Part shown: positions 17,055 to 25,524 of the stretch, in pieces
Numbering within the stretch: position 1 is the stretch's first letter
How the letters are laid out: every line of letters begins with the position of its first letter
Assembly (NCBI GenBank): GCA_018650465.1
Contig: JABIFY010000132.1
Coordinates: 1-57,142 of the forward strand
Source: Alphaproteobacteria bacterium
Lineage (GTDB): Bacteria > Pseudomonadota > Alphaproteobacteria > UBA2966
Length of the DNA: 57,142 nucleotides
Direction: 5' to 3'
Made by a program: the position numbers and the translations under genes
Notes under the pieces: generated by a model
What the model was told of the DNA's origin: nothing
The model's input: only the letters and a program-made list of their open reading frames with translations
Database searches by the model: none

Positions 17055-18994
17055 TGACAAAATCCATTAATCGACTACTGGTCGCCAATCGGGGCGAAAT
17101 TGCCCTGCGCGTCATGCGCAGCGCCAATGCCTTGGGGATTGAAACGGTTGCTGTTTTCAGTGAGGCGGACCGAGGCACACCACATGTTCTGTTTGCCGAC
17201 CGCGCCATCTGCATTGGACCGTCTCAGGCTGCCTTATCCTATCTCAACATTGAAGCCATAATTGAAGCCGCTGTCAAAACCGGTGCGGATGCGATTCATC
17301 CTGGCTATGGCTTTCTGGCAGAAAATGCTGCTTTTGCGGCAGCATGTGCCACAGCCGGTTTAAATTTCGTCGGTCCTTCGGTTGAAGCCATTGAATTAAT
17401 GGGTAGCAAGCGGGAATCCAAAATACGCATGTTGGCCGCCGGTGTGCCCTGTGTGCCGGGTTATTCTGGTAAAGACCAAAGCGATGAAATTCTCATCACA
17501 GAGGCCGCGACCATTGGTTTCCCCCTGATGGTCAAGGCCTCAGCTGGTGGCGGTGGACGAGGCATGCGTCTGGTCGCATCACCAGAAGAATTGCCTGGCG
17601 CTTTAGCTTCCGCCCGATCAGAAGCCTTGTCTGCCTTTGGGTCTGATGAGCTGATCCTGGAACGCGCCATCATCCGACCTCGCCATGTGGAAATCCAGGT
17701 GTTTGGCGACAGCCATGGTAACACCATCCACCTGGGCGAGCGCGATTGCTCGGTGCAACGTCGTCACCAAAAAGTAATCGAGGAAGCGCCCTCCCCCGCC
17801 GTTAACGAGGCCTTGCGCGCCCGTATGGGCGAAGCCGCAGTGCTTGCTGCCGGTAATATTGACTATACCGGGGCCGGGACAGTCGAATTTCTGCTGGATG
17901 CCGATGGTTCGTTTTATTTCATGGAGATGAACACCCGTTTGCAAGTCGAACACCCGGTGACGGAAATGATTACCGGCCTGGATTTGGTTGATTGGCAACT
18001 GCGTGTCGCCCGCGGTGAAGAACTGCCGCTGACCCAGGACGAAATTGAATTCGAAGGCCATGCCATTGAAGTCCGTCTTTATGCGGAAGATCCGACCCGC
18101 GACTTCATGCCACAAACCGGTGAAGTTCTGGTCTGGCAACCCGAAAACAATGAAGACTTGCGCGTTGATCATGCCCTGGCGGAGGGGCAAGAGATTTCTG
18201 CTTTTTATGACCCCATGATTGCCAAGGTCGCAGCCTGGGGACCTGATCGGGAAGACGCGCGTCGTTGTCTGATCACAGGGCTGAACGAGACACCCCTGCT
18301 AGGCATTCGCAACAACAAAAGCTGGTTGGTTAACTGCCTGCAACATACCACTTTTGCCGATGGTGAGGCCACCACAGCCTTTATCGGCGATCATGCCGAT
18401 GAATTGCAGCATGCAGATATTCGACCAGCACAGGCCTTGGCTGTTGTGCTTCTTGCCCTGCGTCACGCGCCCGATGCCGGCCCTTGGGCCAGCACAGGCG
18501 TGATGTCATGGCCCTTCCGTATCGATTTTGGCGATGCTGAAGTTGTCGGCATCAGCGTCGACATGCGTGATAATCGGCACTTCACCGTGACATTTGCAGA
18601 TCAACATTTTGAAGAGTTGGCGCTGGATGAAGACGGGCAACTTACGATTGACGGTCAACTCATTGTTGCCACAACCGTTATCGCTGGCAACGCCGTTCAT
18701 CTGGAGTATGACGGTGTCAGCGTTTGTGCAACTGAAATAATGCAACAAGACAGCGCGGCAGGTGCCGGGGCGTCTGATGGTCGACTGGTCGCGCCGATGC
18801 CGGGTCGCATCGTGCGGCATGCCAATGAAGGTGATGCCGTCAAGGAAGGCGATATTGTTGTCGTCCTTGAAGCCATGAAAATGGAGCATGAAATTGCAGC
18901 TCCCTTCGATGGTCTGTTAACTGACGTATCTGTTGAGGTTGATCAGCAAGTTACCGGGCGTCAGTTACTGGCGATGATCGAGGCCGAAGACTGA
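17054..18994 (+). CDS. Acyl-CoA carboxylase, biotin carboxylase/BCCP (alpha) subunit
   Basis: A 646-residue fusion of biotin carboxylase and biotin carrier domains, partner of the beta subunit two genes upstream. The N-terminus INRLLVANRGEIALRVMRSA, the ATP-grasp glycine loop SAGGGGRGMRLV (about 161) and MEMNTRLQVEHPVTEM (about 290) mark the carboxylase. The C-terminal lipoyl-like domain carries the biotinylation lysine Lys609 in VLEAMKMEHEI. The residues between resemble MccA/AtuF-type linker domains. ATG overlaps the preceding stop (TAATG). The substrate (methylcrotonyl-, geranyl- or another branched acyl-CoA) is not settled by the sequence. Confidence 0.92.
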   Translation: MTKSINRLLVANRGEIALRVMRSANALGIETVAVFSEADRGTPHVLFADRAICIGPSQAALSYLNIEAIIEAAVKTGADAIHPGYGFLAENAAFAAACATAGLNFVGPSVEAIELMGSKRESKIRMLAAGVPCVPGYSGKDQSDEILITEAATIGFPLMVKASAGGGGRGMRLVASPEELPGALASARSEALSAFGSDELILERAIIRPRHVEIQVFGDSHGNTIHLGERDCSVQRRHQKVIEEAPSPAVNEALRARMGEAAVLAAGNIDYTGAGTVEFLLDADGSFYFMEMNTRLQVEHPVTEMITGLDLVDWQLRVARGEELPLTQDEIEFEGHAIEVRLYAEDPTRDFMPQTGEVLVWQPENNEDLRVDHALAEGQEISAFYDPMIAKVAAWGPDREDARRCLITGLNETPLLGIRNNKSWLVNCLQHTTFADGEATTAFIGDHADELQHADIRPAQALAVVLLALRHAPDAGPWASTGVMSWPFRIDFGDAEVVGISVDMRDNRHFTVTFADQHFEELALDEDGQLTIDGQLIVATTVIAGNAVHLEYDGVSVCATEIMQQDSAAGAGASDGRLVAPMPGRIVRHANEGDAVKEGDIVVVLEAMKMEHEIAAPFDGLLTDVSVEVDQQVTGRQLLAMIEAED

Positions 18995-19004
18995 CAAAAG
19001 CAAA

Positions 19005-19031
19005 AAGGGCCGGTGCATTACACCGGCCCTT
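19005..19031. terminator. Bidirectional terminator between convergent operons
   Basis: An 11-bp perfect stem AAGGGCCGGTG / CACCGGCCCTT with a 5-base loop lies between the end of the carboxylase operon and the end of the beta-oxidation operon. It has A residues on the left and TTAATT on the right, so it can act in both directions. Confidence 0.85.
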
Positions 19032-19053
19032 AATTGTTCGTTCGTTCAATAGC

Positions 19054-21180
19054 TCAGGCTGCCTGGTAAAATCCCCGACCTTCCGACGCCATATCCCGCA
19101 ATAACTTGTTCGGTGTAAAGCGTTCGCCGTGAGCTTGTGCAAGGCGGTCACATTCGGCAACAAAATCTTCAATCCCGATACTATCGACCATGGAACAAAC
19201 CCCGCCATGAAAGGGCGCGAAGCCCCAGCCCAGGATTGAGCCAACGTCAGCGTCCTCTGGTGTGGTTACAACATTTTCTTCGATGCAACGTGCTGTCTCA
19301 ACCGATTGCACATACATCATGCGCTTTTTGATATCTTCTACATCGGGTTGTTTATCTGCCAAAGGGTAGGCATCTGCCAGGCCTGGCCATAAATGTTTTT
19401 CACCATCTTCCGGGTAATCATAAAAACCTCGGCCAGCCTTTTTACCTTCCCGGCCCAAATCGTCGACCATTTTTTGCACGACAGGATCAGCAGGCGTGCC
19501 TTGGTATTTGTCACCGAGATCTGCTTTGGTTTGTGTGGCCACATGTTGCATCAGCGTCAGTGAAACTTCATCGGCCAAAGCCAGGGGTCCAACCGGCATA
19601 CCAGCCATACGCCCGGCATTTTCAATCAAGGCCGGTTTGACACCTTCACCCAGCAAAGCCAGACCTTCGGCCACATAGGTCGCAAACACTCGGCTGGTAT
19701 AGAAACCACGTGAATCATTTACGACAACTGGTGTCTTGCGGATACGTTTGACAAAATCCATGGCTCGGGCCAGGGCAACATCGCCGGTTTTTTCACCCAT
19801 GATGATTTCTACCAAAGGCATTTTATCGACCGGTGAGAAAAAGTGCAGGCCAATAAAATTGGCAGGGCGGCCACTTGCTTCGGCCAGACCGGTGATCGGC
19901 AAGGTCGACGTGTTTGAGGCAAAGATCGCATCCTCTGCAATCACGGCCTCCGTCTTTGCGGTGACATCGGCCTTGATGACCCGGTCTTCGAACACAGCCT
20001 CGATGACCATGTCACAACCGGCAAGGTCTGCATAATCCGTGGTTGGATTGATCAGCCCCAGGATACCGTCACGCTTCTCTTCCGTCATACGCTTGCGACT
20101 GATGGCTTTGTTCAGCAGGCCTTCGCTGTAACTTTTGCCCTTGTCGGCGGCGTCTTGCGTCGAATCAAGCAACACAACTTCCAACCCGGCCATGGCCGTG
20201 ACATGGGCAATACCAGCACCCATCATCCCGGCACCAAGAATGCCGATTTTATTGAAATCTGATTTTTCAACATCCTTCGGCCGATTTTTCAGCTTGTTGG
20301 CGTCGCCCATGCTGAAAAACAATGTGCGCACCATATTGTGAGCAACGTTGTCCGAAGCCAATGCGGCAAAATGACGGCTCTCCAGTTTCAGGCCTGCGTC
20401 AAAAGCACAGTTCAAGCCTTCATAAACGCAGCTCATGATGGCGACGGGGGCGGGATAATTGCCCCAGGTTTTCTGCCGTAGCATGGCACCACCAGCTGAG
20501 AATGTCTCATAGCCTGCAGGGGACTGTGATCCACCGCCCGGCACCTTGAAGCCTTTTTGGTCCCAGGGCTGCATAGCATCACCGCCGTCCAGGATCCATT
20601 GTTTGGCCGCTGATAACAATTCTTCCGCCGGAACGATTGCATGGATCAGACCCTGCTTCAGGGCTTTTTCTGGCGATAGATGCGTGCCTTCCAGCAGCAA
20701 TGGCAAAGCATTGCGAATGCCGATCAGGCGCGGCAGACGTTGTGTCCCACCGGCCCCTGGCAACAGGCCCAGTTTGACTTCCGGCAGACCAATCAGGGTT
20801 TTGGGGTTATCAGCCGCGACACGATAATTACAGCCGAGACAGATTTCGAACCCACCACCCAGTGCCGTGCCATTGATGGCGGCAGCAACCGGTTTTGGTG
20901 ACAGCTCCAGCGCCCGCAAGGTATTCTTGAAATTATCGCCAAAATTCATGATTTCCTGCGGCACACGGCTGGACAGCAATTGCGTCAGGTCAGCCCCGGC
21001 AACAAAATCATTTTTCTTTGAGGCAATAACAATGCCTTTGACGGCATCGTCGGCCAGGGCCTTATCGACATTTTCCCGAAAGGCATTAATCGAGGCAATA
21101 TTCAGCACATTCATAGACCGGTCGGCCATGTGCCATGAGATCACGGCAATGCCGTCACCATCAACTTCATATTCAATCAT
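19054..21180 (-). CDS. fadJ: Fatty-acid oxidation complex alpha subunit (hydratase then dehydrogenase)
   Basis: A 708-residue multifunctional enzyme. The N-terminal crotonase domain (NDFVAGADLTQLL and GTALGGGFEICLGCNYRVA, about residues 56-130) hydrates enoyl-CoA. The central Rossmann motif GILGAGMMGAGIA (about 313-325) and GLHFFSPVDKMPLVEI belong to the 3-hydroxyacyl-CoA dehydrogenase, followed by two C-terminal helical domains. Domain order is that of FadB/FadJ. The start is the ATG at 21178-21180 with AGGAA, 14 bases after the thiolase stop; a longer frame of 21 extra codons overlaps the thiolase end and is unlikely. Last gene of the minus-strand block. Confidence 0.92.
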   Translation of the reverse strand: MIEYEVDGDGIAVISWHMADRSMNVLNIASINAFRENVDKALADDAVKGIVIASKKNDFVAGADLTQLLSSRVPQEIMNFGDNFKNTLRALELSPKPVAAAINGTALGGGFEICLGCNYRVAADNPKTLIGLPEVKLGLLPGAGGTQRLPRLIGIRNALPLLLEGTHLSPEKALKQGLIHAIVPAEELLSAAKQWILDGGDAMQPWDQKGFKVPGGGSQSPAGYETFSAGGAMLRQKTWGNYPAPVAIMSCVYEGLNCAFDAGLKLESRHFAALASDNVAHNMVRTLFFSMGDANKLKNRPKDVEKSDFNKIGILGAGMMGAGIAHVTAMAGLEVVLLDSTQDAADKGKSYSEGLLNKAISRKRMTEEKRDGILGLINPTTDYADLAGCDMVIEAVFEDRVIKADVTAKTEAVIAEDAIFASNTSTLPITGLAEASGRPANFIGLHFFSPVDKMPLVEIIMGEKTGDVALARAMDFVKRIRKTPVVVNDSRGFYTSRVFATYVAEGLALLGEGVKPALIENAGRMAGMPVGPLALADEVSLTLMQHVATQTKADLGDKYQGTPADPVVQKMVDDLGREGKKAGRGFYDYPEDGEKHLWPGLADAYPLADKQPDVEDIKKRMMYVQSVETARCIEENVVTTPEDADVGSILGWGFAPFHGGVCSMVDSIGIEDFVAECDRLAQAHGERFTPNKLLRDMASEGRGFYQAA

Positions 21181-21194
21181 GTGATGTTCCTGTC

Positions 21195-22403
21195 TTAAAC
21201 GCGTTCGATGATCGTGGCGGTACCTTGACCACCACCGATGCACAAGGTCGCCAGGCCTGTCTCCAGATCACGGCGCTCCATTTCATCCAGAAGGGTGCCA
21301 AAAATCATGGCCCCTGTTGCACCCAATGGGTGACCCATGGCGATGGCACCACCATTAACATTCATTTTGTCGTGCGGTACATTCAGCACATTCATGAAGC
21401 GCATAACCACGGACGCAAAAGCTTCGTTTAGTTCATAAAGATCAATGTCCGTGGTCTTCATGCCCTGACGTGCCAACGCCTTTTCTGTGACTATGGCAGG
21501 TCCCGTCAACATGATGCTGGGTTCTGATCCGATGGACGAATAACCCTTGATGCGCGCGCGAGGCTTCAAGCCCATGCGCTCGCCAGCTTCCTTTGTGCCA
21601 ATCAAAACAGCAGCGGCACCATCGACAATGCCACTGGAATTTCCACCGTGGTGGACATGGTTGATTTTTTCGACTTCCGGGTAGCGCTGCATGGCCACCG
21701 AATCAAATCCAAGTTTCTCACCTTGCATGGTGAAAGCCGGATTGAGGGCCGCCAGCGACTGCATGTTCGTGCCGGGCCGCATGTGCTCGTCATGATCCAA
21801 AATTGTCAGGCCATTTTGATCCTTGACCGGCACGATGGATTTGGCAAAACGCTTTTCGTCCCAGGCTTCCTTGGCCCGACGCTGGCTTTCAACCGCATAA
21901 GCATCCACATCATCACGACTGAAGCCATCCAGCGTGGCAATCAGATCGGCAGAAATGCCTTGAGGCGTAAAGTAGATTTTTTCCGTAACCGATGGATCGG
22001 AATAGTAAGATCCGCCAGATGACCCCATGGGCACGCGGCTCATACTTTCGACGCCACCACCGATTGTCATGTCAGCCTGACCAGACATCACCTGGGCGGA
22101 GGCCACATTGACCGCTTCCAGACCCGAGGCGCAAAAGCGCTGAACCTGCATACCCGACACACTTTGATTATAATCGGCCATCAAAACAGCAGTGCGGGCA
22201 ATATCAGCCCCCTGCTCCATGGCAGGTTCAACACAACCCAATACAACATCATCAACGATGGCCGTATCCAGATCGTTCCGATCGCGTAGTTCCTTCAGAA
22301 CATGCGCGGCCAACGCCGTCGCCGTCACTTCATGCAAGCTGCCGTCTTTGCGGCCCTTACCACGTGGTGTACGAACGGCATCATAGATATATGCATCGGT
22401 CAT
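21195..22403 (-). CDS. fadI: Acetyl-CoA C-acyltransferase (thiolase), partner of FadJ
   Basis: A 402-residue thiolase that splits 3-ketoacyl-CoA. The nucleophilic cysteine sits in [13 protein letters not shown] (about residue 90). The catalytic histidine is in [18 protein letters not shown] (about 350) and the second cysteine in [13 protein letters not shown] near the C-terminus. The start at 22403 has AAGGAT; an 18-codon extension upstream falls in a hairpin region and is rejected. Adjacent to FadJ by 14 bases, so the two likely form the alpha/beta trifunctional complex. Confidence 0.92.
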   Translation of the reverse strand: MTDAYIYDAVRTPRGKGRKDGSLHEVTATALAAHVLKELRDRNDLDTAIVDDVVLGCVEPAMEQGADIARTAVLMADYNQSVSGMQVQRFCASGLEAVNVASAQVMSGQADMTIGGGVESMSRVPMGSSGGSYYSDPSVTEKIYFTPQGISADLIATLDGFSRDDVDAYAVESQRRAKEAWDEKRFAKSIVPVKDQNGLTILDHDEHMRPGTNMQSLAALNPAFTMQGEKLGFDSVAMQRYPEVEKINHVHHGGNSSGIVDGAAAVLIGTKEAGERMGLKPRARIKGYSSIGSEPSIMLTGPAIVTEKALARQGMKTTDIDLYELNEAFASVVMRFMNVLNVPHDKMNVNGGAIAMGHPLGATGAMIFGTLLDEMERRDLETGLATLCIGGGQGTATIIERV

Positions 22404-22430
22404 TTTGAAATAATCCTTTTGACTTTTTGT

Positions 22431-22508
22431 TGGTTGCCTGGCCACCCGACCACCCATGCGATTATACTAGTGGCTGGTCGAGAGGGGGAGCGGGCGGCCA
22501 GGCAATCA
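22431..22508. repeat. Long imperfect hairpin between thiolase and acyl-CoA dehydrogenase genes
   Basis: TTGCCTGGCC near 22434-22443 pairs exactly with GGCCAGGCAA near 22496-22505. A second inner pair, GACCA / TGGTC, extends the dyad. It fills most of the 115-base gap in an otherwise tightly packed operon. There is no T-run, so an RNA-processing or stability element, or a partial terminator, is more likely than a strong terminator. Confidence 0.55.
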
Positions 22509-22518
22509 AAACTTAAAA

Positions 22519-23667
22519 CTAATTAACCCACAGCTTGCGGCTGATGATTTCTTTCATGATCTCGTTCGTGCCTGCGTAAATGCGCTGAACACGCGCATCG
22601 GCATAAGCCCGCGAAATTGGGTATTCCCACATGAAGCCATAGCCACCATGCAGTTGCAGACATTCATCCATGACTTTGCCTTGCAGATCGGTCGTCCACA
22701 ATTTGGCCATAGCGGCAGTTTCTACATCCAGGTCACCGTTCACATGCAATTCAAGACAACGATCCACAAAAACACGGGCGATTGTGATTTCTGTTTTCAA
22801 TTCTGCCAGTTTGAATTTTGTGTTCTGAAATTCAGAAATTGATTTGCCAAAAGCCTTGCGTTCGGCTGTATAATCCAGAGTCCACTGCAGTGCACCTTCA
22901 CAGGCCGCAACAGCAGCAACAGCGACAGACAAACGTTCCTGTGGCAAATCCTGCATCAGATAGATAAAGCCTTTGTTTTCTTCACCAAGGCAGTTTGATG
23001 TCGGGACGCGAACTTCGTCAAAAAACAGCTCGGAAGTATCCGCTGCTTTCATGCCAAGCTTTTCCAGATTACGGCCTCGCTTGAAACCTTCACGATGGCT
23101 TTCCACGAGGATCAATGACGTGCCTTTGGCACCGGCATCTGGATCAGTTTTGGCAACCACAATGATCAGGTTTGCATTCTGACCATTGGTGATGAAGGTT
23201 TTTGACCCATTGATGACATATTCATTGCCATCCAGCTTTGCAGTTGTTTTGACACCTTGCAGGTCAGACCCGGTACCTGGTTCGGTCATGGCAATGGCCA
23301 TGATGCATTCGCCGGATACACATTTGGGCAGATATTCCTGCTTCTGTTCTTCCGATCCATAATTTACCAGATAAGGCACGGCGATATCCGAATGCAGGCT
23401 AAAGCCCGGACCTGTATAACCACAACGGGCCAGTTCTTCGCTGACAATACCGTTATATCGAAAATCACAGCCGGGTCCGCCATACTCTTCCGGCACTGTT
23501 GGTGACAGCAACCCGGCCTCGCCAGCTTTTAGCCAAAGCGACTTTGGCACGATGGAATCTTTTTCCCATTGCTCGTGATAAGGGGCAACTTCCTTTTCAA
23601 CAAATTTTCGCACAGAATCGCGGAAAATTGCGTGATCTTCTTCATAGATATGTTGTGGTACAGTCAA
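22519..23667 (-). CDS. Acyl-CoA dehydrogenase, long-chain (ACADL-like)
   Basis: A 382-residue acyl-CoA dehydrogenase. Typical stretches are MTEPGTGSDLQGVKTTA (about 128-144), NGSKTFITNGQNANLI and LQLHGGYGFMWEYPISRAYADARVQRIYAGTNEIMKEI. The YEGT glutamate of short/medium-chain enzymes is Ala here. Glu in the helix ACEGALQW probably acts as the base, as in long-chain and isovaleryl-type enzymes. The C-terminal part closely follows mammalian long-chain acyl-CoA dehydrogenase as I recall it. It lies 32 bases after the 596-residue dehydrogenase in the same operon. Confidence 0.9.
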   Translation of the reverse strand: MTVPQHIYEEDHAIFRDSVRKFVEKEVAPYHEQWEKDSIVPKSLWLKAGEAGLLSPTVPEEYGGPGCDFRYNGIVSEELARCGYTGPGFSLHSDIAVPYLVNYGSEEQKQEYLPKCVSGECIMAIAMTEPGTGSDLQGVKTTAKLDGNEYVINGSKTFITNGQNANLIIVVAKTDPDAGAKGTSLILVESHREGFKRGRNLEKLGMKAADTSELFFDEVRVPTSNCLGEENKGFIYLMQDLPQERLSVAVAAVAACEGALQWTLDYTAERKAFGKSISEFQNTKFKLAELKTEITIARVFVDRCLELHVNGDLDVETAAMAKLWTTDLQGKVMDECLQLHGGYGFMWEYPISRAYADARVQRIYAGTNEIMKEIISRKLWVN

Positions 23668-23699
23668 CGTATTTACTCCCTGGGGGTCAGTATATTTAT

Positions 23700-25490
23700 C
23701 TAGAATGCAGCGGCATCCAGTGCCATCAATGTATCTTTGCCGGATGTGACTTTCGCCAGCAAGGACGATGTATCCGGCATTGTGCGGGCCATGTAAAACC
23801 GCCCGGTTTTCAGCTTATTTTCGTAAAATTCAGCTTCGTCAGTTCCGGCCGCCAGTTTAGCCTGGGCGACTTTCGCCATGCGTGCCCACATAAAGCCCAG
23901 GGCGACAGTGCCGAACATGCGTTGAAAATCAGTGGCACCGGCGGCGGCCTGTTCGACATCCTTCATGCCCTGCTCACCCAGCCAGGCAACGGCCTGTTGC
24001 AAACGGGCAAAGCCTTTGGCCAGGGGCATGATGAAGTCGTCCAGATCATCATTGTCTGAATTTTCCTGAATGAAAGCGTCCACGGGGTGGAAGAAAGCCC
24101 GCAACAAACGCCCCATATGAGCAGGCATTTTACGACCCACCAGATCAAGTGCCTGAATGCCGTTGGTGCCTTCATATAGCTGGGCAATGCGAGCGTCACG
24201 CACATATTGTTCCATGCCATGTTCGCGAATATAGCCGTGACCACCAAAACATTGCTGGCCAATATTGGCACATTCAAAACCCACATCCGTAATATGCGCC
24301 TTGACCACAGGTGTGATCAGAGTCACCAGGTCTTCAGCCACCTGGCGTGCTTCTTCGTCTTGTTCCGCTCGCGCCAGATCAAGGTTCATGGCAACCCAGG
24401 AAGTAAAGGCCCGGGCACCTTCATTGAAGGAACGCATGGTCATCAACATGCGACGCACATCAGGGTGCACGATAATTGGATCAGCCGCCTTTTCCGGCTC
24501 CTTGATGCCAGACAGAGAGCGACCCTGCAAACGGTCATTGGCATAAAGCACAGCGTTCTGATAGCTGACTTCAGACAGGGACAAACCCTGCATACCAACA
24601 CCCAGACGGGCCGCGTTCATCATCACGAACATGGCTTCCATGCCTTTATGTTCGCGACCCAGCAACCAACCCTGGGCCTTGTCATAATTCAATACACAGG
24701 TGGCATTACCGTTGATGCCCATCTTGTGTTCGATGGACCCCGTCGAGACGCCATTGCGCTCACCCAGATTACCATCCGCGTCAGAATGAACTTTTGGTAC
24801 GATGAATAGACTGACGCCCTTGATGCCTTTTGGGCCACCCGGAATCTTCGCCAACACCAGGTGAATGATGTTGTCGGCCATGTCGTGGTCACCGGCAGAG
24901 ATAAAAATCTTGGTGCCCGAAATCAGGTAACTGCCGTCGTCTTGTGGCTCCGCCTTGGTCCGCATCTGACCAAGGTCCGTTCCACAATGAGGCTCGGTCA
25001 GGTTCATTGTCCCGGTCCACTCGCCGGAATACATGCGCGGCAGGTAATAAGACTTTTGCTCTTCCGTACCGTGTGCATCAATGGCGGCACAAGCGCCCGA
25101 AGTCAGGCCACTGTACATCTCGAACGCCAGGTTCGTGGCACAGGTCATTTCGCCGATGGCTGTTCCCAGGAAAGCAGGCAGACCCTGGCCCCCATAGTTG
25201 GCATTGCCTGCCAAACCGACCCAGCCACCTTCACGGTACTGGGCAAAAGCTTCCTTGAAGCCTGTCGGCGTAGTGACTTCACCGTCTTTGAAAGTACAGC
25301 CTTCTTCGTGACCGACCTGGTTCAACGGAAACAGGATTTCTTCCGCGACCTTGGCACCCTCTTCCAGCACGGCGTCAATGATGTCGACCGGCGCTTCGGA
25401 AAAAATTGGCAGGTTCTGATGTTTTTCGACTTCCAGCAATTCGTGAAGTACAAACCGCATGTCGCGCAGGGGAGCCTTATATTCAGGCAT
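23700..25490 (-). CDS. Large acyl-CoA dehydrogenase (DmdC/FadE-related, 596 aa)
   Basis: A 596-residue acyl-CoA dehydrogenase of the long type with an extra N-terminal segment (MPEYKAPLRDMRFVLHELL) and a C-terminal helical extension. Core motifs are MNLTEPHCGTDLGQMRTKA, GTKIFISAGDHDMADNI and FGGHGYIREHGMEQYVRDARIAQLYEGTNGIQALDL, where Glu of YEGT is the expected base. This architecture is shared by bacterial fatty acyl-CoA dehydrogenases and the 3-methylmercaptopropionyl-CoA dehydrogenase DmdC. The beta-oxidation operon context favours a fatty acid substrate. No other DMSP genes are present. Confidence 0.88.
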   Translation of the reverse strand: MPEYKAPLRDMRFVLHELLEVEKHQNLPIFSEAPVDIIDAVLEEGAKVAEEILFPLNQVGHEEGCTFKDGEVTTPTGFKEAFAQYREGGWVGLAGNANYGGQGLPAFLGTAIGEMTCATNLAFEMYSGLTSGACAAIDAHGTEEQKSYYLPRMYSGEWTGTMNLTEPHCGTDLGQMRTKAEPQDDGSYLISGTKIFISAGDHDMADNIIHLVLAKIPGGPKGIKGVSLFIVPKVHSDADGNLGERNGVSTGSIEHKMGINGNATCVLNYDKAQGWLLGREHKGMEAMFVMMNAARLGVGMQGLSLSEVSYQNAVLYANDRLQGRSLSGIKEPEKAADPIIVHPDVRRMLMTMRSFNEGARAFTSWVAMNLDLARAEQDEEARQVAEDLVTLITPVVKAHITDVGFECANIGQQCFGGHGYIREHGMEQYVRDARIAQLYEGTNGIQALDLVGRKMPAHMGRLLRAFFHPVDAFIQENSDNDDLDDFIMPLAKGFARLQQAVAWLGEQGMKDVEQAAAGATDFQRMFGTVALGFMWARMAKVAQAKLAAGTDEAEFYENKLKTGRFYMARTMPDTSSLLAKVTSGKDTLMALDAAAF

Positions 25491-25524
25491 TGGTCTTTAT
25501 CCTTCTTTTATTCTGATGCAGCAA

